Made by a program: the position numbers and the translations under genes. The notes below the pieces were generated by a model. That model was not told the origin of the DNA. It saw only the letters and a list, made by a program, of their open reading frames with translations, and made no database searches. From NCBI RefSeq assembly GCF_015710575.1, contig NZ_CP065373.1:1674001-1738000 (forward strand): a stretch of 64,000 nucleotides of DNA, written 5' to 3'. This document shows, in pieces, positions 60,541-64,000 of this stretch; position 1 is the stretch's first letter, and each line of letters starts with the position of its first letter. This DNA comes from Mycolicibacterium mengxianglii. GTDB taxonomy: Bacteria; Actinomycetota; Actinomycetes; Mycobacteriales; Mycobacteriaceae.

Positions 60541-61637
60541 TGCCTTTTCCTTTCGGTTGGAACTCGTTGAGATCTTCGGCGTCTGAAGAGGCCTCGGGAG
60601 CGAGCGCCCCGCATGGCTGCTGCGCGCCGTGACTGATCGACGTACACGGCGGCGATGAGCACCGAACCCACCGCGACGCCCTGCCAGAACGGCTGCACGC
60701 CGATGATGACGAACCCGGACTGCAGGACAGCCGGGATGAACAGGCCGACAACGGTGCCGAAGATGGTGCCCTGGCCGCCGAAGATGGACGTCCCGCCGAT
60801 GACGACGGCGGCGATCACGTTGAGGTTGGTCAGTGACTGCCCGGCGATCGTTGTGGTGCCGAACTGTGCCAGCGACAGGATCGCGCCGATGCCGGCCAGG
60901 GTGCCCGCCAACGCGTAGACCAGCACGAGGTGCCGACTGACCTTGACGCCAGTGCGACGGGCCGCTTCCTCGTTGGATCCGATGGCGTAGGTGTAACGGC
61001 CGAACCTGGTCTTGTGCAACACGATCGCGCCGATCACGATGATCACCAGCGCCACGAAGGGCAGCCCGGGAATGCCCAGTATCTTGGTGTAGACGCTGAA
61101 GTCGGTGAGCTCTCTGGGCACCGAACGGATATCGATGCCACCGGTGAGCACCTGCGCGAGCCCGAGCGCGATCGACAGCGTACCGAGGGTGACGATGAGG
61201 GCGGGCACCTTGGCCACGGCGATGAGCACACCGTTGAAAATGCCCCAGACCAAGCCGCCGACAACGGCCGCAACCATCCCGGCAACGGCCACACCGGCGC
61301 CGTCCCCGCCCATCGACTCCATCACCTTGGCCGACACCACGGAGGCGAACACCAACACCGATCCGACCGACAGGTCGATGCCCGAGGTGATGATCACGAA
61401 CGTCATGCCGACACCGAGAACCGCCCACACCGCGACGTTCTGCGAGATCAGCGAGAAGTTTCCGGCGGACAGGAAGCGGTCACCGGCGAGGACGGTGAAG
61501 CAGATGCAGATCACGATCAGGACCCCGAGGATCCAGAATGCCTGCAGTCCGAGGATCCGCTTGAGCAGCGACTCCGAGGGCTCGGCCTCGCCGCCGTCAC
61601 CGCTCACCACAGCGGGCTGGTTGGCCAGAGTGCTCAT
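60537..61637 (-). CDS. Sugar ABC transporter permease (RbsC type)
   Basis: 366 aa, about ten hydrophobic helices. Hallmarks: GVGMTFVIITSGIDLSVGSV, RFGRYTYAIGSNEEAARRTG and IAAVVIGGTSIFGGQGTIFG. A basic cytoplasmic tail (RGLFRRRRSQRVPTERKRQ) ends it. ATG 61637 overlaps the ATPase stop (ATGA). It is the only permease of this operon, so it should form a homodimer. Confidence 0.9.
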   Translation of the reverse strand: MSTLANQPAVVSGDGGEAEPSESLLKRILGLQAFWILGVLIVICICFTVLAGDRFLSAGNFSLISQNVAVWAVLGVGMTFVIITSGIDLSVGSVLVFASVVSAKVMESMGGDGAGVAVAGMVAAVVGGLVWGIFNGVLIAVAKVPALIVTLGTLSIALGLAQVLTGGIDIRSVPRELTDFSVYTKILGIPGLPFVALVIIVIGAIVLHKTRFGRYTYAIGSNEEAARRTGVKVSRHLVLVYALAGTLAGIGAILSLAQFGTTTIAGQSLTNLNVIAAVVIGGTSIFGGQGTIFGTVVGLFIPAVLQSGFVIIGVQPFWQGVAVGSVLIAAVYVDQSRRAAAMRGARSRGLFRRRRSQRVPTERKRQ

Positions 61638-62398
61638 GCCGCACCCTCTTTCGAGTCCAGAGCGCCGGTCATCGCGCCGACCAGCGTCTCGACGGAGGTG
61701 CTTTGTCCGGGATAGGTGGCGACCCGCCGACCGAGTCGCAGTACCTGGATGCGATCGCACACCTCGAGCACGTGCGGCATGGAGTGGCTGATGAAAACCA
61801 CCGCAATCCCACTGTCACGCACCCGTTTGACGGATTCCAGGACGTTCTTGGTCTGCACCACCCCGAGAGCTGCGGTGGGCTCGTCGAGAATCAGGACCTT
61901 CTTCGCCCACGCGATCGCCCGGGCAATGGCGATCCCTTGCCGCTGCCCACCGGACATCGCGCCGACGGGCGACGACAGCGACCGCACCGTGGCCCCGATG
62001 TCGGCGAACGACGCGGACGCGCGGCGGCGCATCTCCTTCTCATCCATGAAACCCAGATGGCCGACGACGCCCTTGCGCGCAATCTCGCGGCCCAAGAACA
62101 CGTTCTGGACCGGATTGAGATGCGGAGCGAGGGCCAGATCCTGATAGACCACCTCGATGCCGAGCGCCTCGGCCTGACGCGGCGTCGACAGGTTCACCCG
62201 TCGGCTCTCGAAATAGATGTCGCCGTCGTCGAGGTCGAGATTGCCCGACAGCGCCTTGATGAGCGTGGACTTGCCGGCACCGTTGTCGCCGATCAGCCCG
62301 ACGACCTCGCCCGCGTTGACCTCGAAGTCGGCGCCGTCCAGCGCGCGGACGTGGCCGAAGCTGCGTGAGAGGCCGCGCGCCTCGAGAAGTGCAGTCAT
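61634..62398 (-). CDS. Sugar ABC transporter ATPase, single domain (FrcA type)
   Basis: 254 aa, a single NBD: Walker A GDNGAGKSTLIK near residue 40, Q-loop VVYQDLALAPHLN, signature AMSGGQRQGIAIARAIAW, Walker B KVLILDEPTAALG, switch FISHSMPHVLEVCD. A one-domain ATPase of this subfamily is typical of fructose/FrcBCA-like importers. It overlaps its neighbours by 4 bp at both ends. Confidence 0.9.
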   Translation of the reverse strand: MTALLEARGLSRSFGHVRALDGADFEVNAGEVVGLIGDNGAGKSTLIKALSGNLDLDDGDIYFESRRVNLSTPRQAEALGIEVVYQDLALAPHLNPVQNVFLGREIARKGVVGHLGFMDEKEMRRRASASFADIGATVRSLSSPVGAMSGGQRQGIAIARAIAWAKKVLILDEPTAALGVVQTKNVLESVKRVRDSGIAVVFISHSMPHVLEVCDRIQVLRLGRRVATYPGQSTSVETLVGAMTGALDSKEGAA

Positions 62399-63408
62399 GC
62401 TGCGCCTTTCGTGATCAGCGGCCAGGTGGTGCCCGGCCGGCAGACGAGTAACCTGACATCACCCTCGAGGCACCAGTCCCCGGCCGCGGCGGGGACCACA
62501 AGGGTCTGTCCGCTCTGCAGGTCGAGGGGCGCGCTGCGGTCGGAGGACAGGGTTCCCGCACCTGCCACCACCACAGCGACGGCGAAGCCGGCCGCGACGG
62601 CAGCGCCCGGTGCCAGCAGTTCCATCCGGAAGTACGGCGAGGCCTCGTCGGGCAGGACAGCCACCACGCCACTGCCGTCAGCTGCATGCCGGGTCAGCGC
62701 AGTGACGTCGGTGAGGGCAGCGGACTCGACAGCGGACAGCGCCACGTGCTGATCGAGGCCCAGAAATACTTCGTCAGCAGAAGCAGCGGTATTGGTGCGC
62801 TCCAACAGGATTGACTGATCAGTGGGTTCCTGTGCTTCCACGAGCAGCACGCCCGACCCGATGGCGTGCGGAGTGCCGCCCGGCACCAGGACGCCGTCGC
62901 CCGGCCGAACCGGGATCCGGTGCATCAGGGCCAGCATTGCGGTGGCGTCCTGTGTGTCCACGAGCGCTGACAGCTCCGCCGGTTCGACCTCTTCCCGCCA
63001 ACCGACCCACACCGCAGCGCCCTCGTCGGCTTCCAGGACGTACCAGGCTTCGGTCTTGCCGTAGGCGCACCCCAGGTGCCGTGACGCGTAGGCCCGGGTC
63101 GGGTGCACGTGCACGGGAAGTCGCTGGCCGGCGTCGAGAAGTTTGACCAGCACGCCGGTGTCACCCGGCTCGCCGTCGTCACGCCCAAGCCAGCCCAGCG
63201 GATCTGCCAGCACCGCGTGGCGCAGCAGCGTGCCGTCGGCCAACGGAGCAGGCCCCAGGTGCGGCTCGCCGAAGCGCGCGACGGTGGCTCCCACCCATTC
63301 TTCGGGAGAGCGCTCACCGACTGAGGGGATGCCGCGCCAGGCGGACAACGCAGGTCCGCCCGCATACCAGTGCGGCACCACGTTGGGGGGCAGGAGTTGT
63401 GGCTGCAC
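62395..63408 (-). CDS. Class I mannose-6-phosphate isomerase-like protein
   Basis: 337 aa, two cupin folds. The zinc-site residues are LPVHVHPTRAYA, GKTEAWYVL and PGGTPHAIG, in the order known from class I phosphomannose isomerases. It is shorter than the usual enzyme (about 390 aa), like bacterial YvyI/ManA-type forms. GTG 63408 is chosen because a full AAAGGAGG lies 12 nt before it; the frame also opens at GTG 63444. It heads the transport operon and would convert the imported and phosphorylated sugar to fructose 6-phosphate; inferred. Confidence 0.82.
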   Translation of the reverse strand: MQPQLLPPNVVPHWYAGGPALSAWRGIPSVGERSPEEWVGATVARFGEPHLGPAPLADGTLLRHAVLADPLGWLGRDDGEPGDTGVLVKLLDAGQRLPVHVHPTRAYASRHLGCAYGKTEAWYVLEADEGAAVWVGWREEVEPAELSALVDTQDATAMLALMHRIPVRPGDGVLVPGGTPHAIGSGVLLVEAQEPTDQSILLERTNTAASADEVFLGLDQHVALSAVESAALTDVTALTRHAADGSGVVAVLPDEASPYFRMELLAPGAAVAAGFAVAVVVAGAGTLSSDRSAPLDLQSGQTLVVPAAAGDWCLEGDVRLLVCRPGTTWPLITKGAA

Positions 63409-63477
63409 GGCTGTCCGGTGCCTCCTTTGTGTTACCTGGGTCACGTTCTGGGCCGACAGTACGCCACCGTCGCGGCT

Positions 63478-63494
63478 ATGTCACCGGTGTCAGA
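63478..63494. promoter_or_regulatory. LacI-type operator, copy 2
   Basis: ATGTCACCGGTGTCAGA, identical to copy 1 at 58780. It lies upstream of the minus-strand transport operon. Confidence 0.78.
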
Positions 63495-63512
63495 GAACTT
63501 GTTCAAATCCGC

Positions 63513-63529
63513 TCTGACATCGGTGACAT
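63513..63529. promoter_or_regulatory. LacI-type operator, copy 3 (inverted)
   Basis: TCTGACATCGGTGACAT is the reverse complement of copies 1 and 2 with one mismatch. Its start is 35 bp from copy 2 and it precedes the LacI gene, suiting autoregulation. Confidence 0.75.
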
Positions 63530-63562
63530 ACTTGCCGCTAACTCAGCGAGGAAGGCACGTCC

Positions 63563-64000
63563 ATGGCGACCATGCGCGACGTTGCGCACCGGGCAGGGGT
63601 GAGCGCCAAGACGGTCTCGCGGGTGGTCAACAACGACCGGTATGTGTCGGCCGACGTCCGCGAACGGGTCGAGCGCGCGATCAACGAACTGCAGTACGTG
63701 CCGAATTCGCTTGCCGTCACCTTCCGGGCCGGGCGCGACGCCGCCATCGGCATTGCCGTGCCCGGCGTCGCAGACCCGTTCTTCGCCAGCATCATTGGGG
63801 CGGTGGAACACGAGGCGAGTCGACGGGGTGTCGCGGTGATGGTGGCCAGTGTCGGGTGGGAACCGTCGCACGAAAAGCGGTCTATCGAGGCGGTGTTGAA
63901 GCGCCAGGTCGCCGGCATGATCATCTGCCCGGTGGGCGATGACATGTCGTATCTGCAGCCGTGGCAGGCCCGCACCCCGCTGGTGTTCGCCGACCGGGAA
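63563..64000 (+). CDS. LacI-family repressor (N-terminal 146 codons; 3' end outside window)
   Basis: MATMRDVAHRAGVSAKTVSR followed by VVNNDRYVSADVRERV is a textbook LacI HTH and hinge (YVPNSLAVTFRAGR). The sensor begins IGIAVPGVADPFFASIIGAV. GAGGAAGG lies 7 nt before ATG 63563. The frame is open at the end of the window. It should repress the transport operon and the HAD/SDR-ABM pair through the three shared operators. Confidence 0.93.
   Translation, partial: MATMRDVAHRAGVSAKTVSRVVNNDRYVSADVRERVERAINELQYVPNSLAVTFRAGRDAAIGIAVPGVADPFFASIIGAVEHEASRRGVAVMVASVGWEPSHEKRSIEAVLKRQVAGMIICPVGDDMSYLQPWQARTPLVFADRE

Noticed and set aside
58924..60570. 548-codon open frame on the + strand
   Set aside because: It is antisense to the HAD and binding-protein genes, has Arg/His-rich shadow composition and no ribosome site; the genes on the other frames carry full motifs.
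1..64000. tRNA, rRNA, insertion sequence or integrase genes
   Set aside because: None recognised. No T-loop-like tRNA sequence with a matching acceptor stem, no transposase motif and no clear terminal inverted repeats were seen, although a search tool could still find a diverged one.

Overview
The window is high-GC actinobacterial DNA, most likely from a rapidly growing Mycobacterium/Mycolicibacterium. The markers are small type VII secretion (T7SS/ESX) substrates of the EspC/WXG100 kind, a DUF732 secreted protein, a DUF222-HNH (13E12-repeat type) protein, VapBC, and many apparently leaderless starts with a -10 hexamer 6-8 nt before the start codon. No rRNA, tRNA, CRISPR array or replication origin was seen.

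Layout. (1) 1-20475 is a defence-island-like block. A tight five-gene operon encodes the C-terminus of a SNF2/DrmD-like helicase, a 1529-aa Eco57I-type DNA methyltransferase, a DUF262/DUF1524 (GmrSD-like) nuclease, a 2131-aa DEAD/DUF1998 helicase with a possible PD-(D/E)xK-like C-terminus and an internal 9-aa repeat, and a RelE/ParE-like domain fused to a UvrD helicase. A convergent gene for a Gly/Ala-rich, probably membrane-inserting protein follows. Next is a PLD-nuclease/SF2-helicase/DUF3427 gene that is split by a one-base frameshift. The operon resembles DISARM and Druantia in parts but matches neither as I know them. (2) 20476-32753 is accessory: a DUF4926 fragment, VapBC, an epimerase pseudogene, a T7SS substrate cassette, an ADP-ribosylglycohydrolase/phosphatase fusion divergent from an NrtR-like regulator, a metallophosphoesterase, and a NERD-UvrD helicase. 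(3) 32754-40004 is a recombination patchwork of polymorphic-toxin remains: three Imm63-like immunity genes, duplicated flanks, toxin-end fragments, decayed WXG/EspC genes and scraps of the NERD helicase gene. (4) 40182-42564 holds two convergent HNH genes. (5) 42721-50307 is a sugar-uptake locus: an IclR regulator and an unusual IclR-HTH/periplasmic-binding hybrid regulator, divergent from an SBP-ATPase-permease-permease-SDR operon. (6) 50506-53937 is a second T7SS cassette (765-aa substrate, lipoprotein, WXG100-like). (7) 53959-57027 holds a SnoaL-like protein, an alcohol dehydrogenase, and an SDR divergent from a TetR regulator with two perfect TGACANTGTCA sites. (8) 57269-64000 is a second carbohydrate locus: an SDR-ABM fusion, a HAD phosphatase, an SBP-permease-ATPase-mannose-6-phosphate-isomerase-like operon and the N-terminus of a LacI regulator. 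Three copies of one 17-bp operator tie these genes together.

All names rest on motifs read by eye in the translations. No database search was possible.
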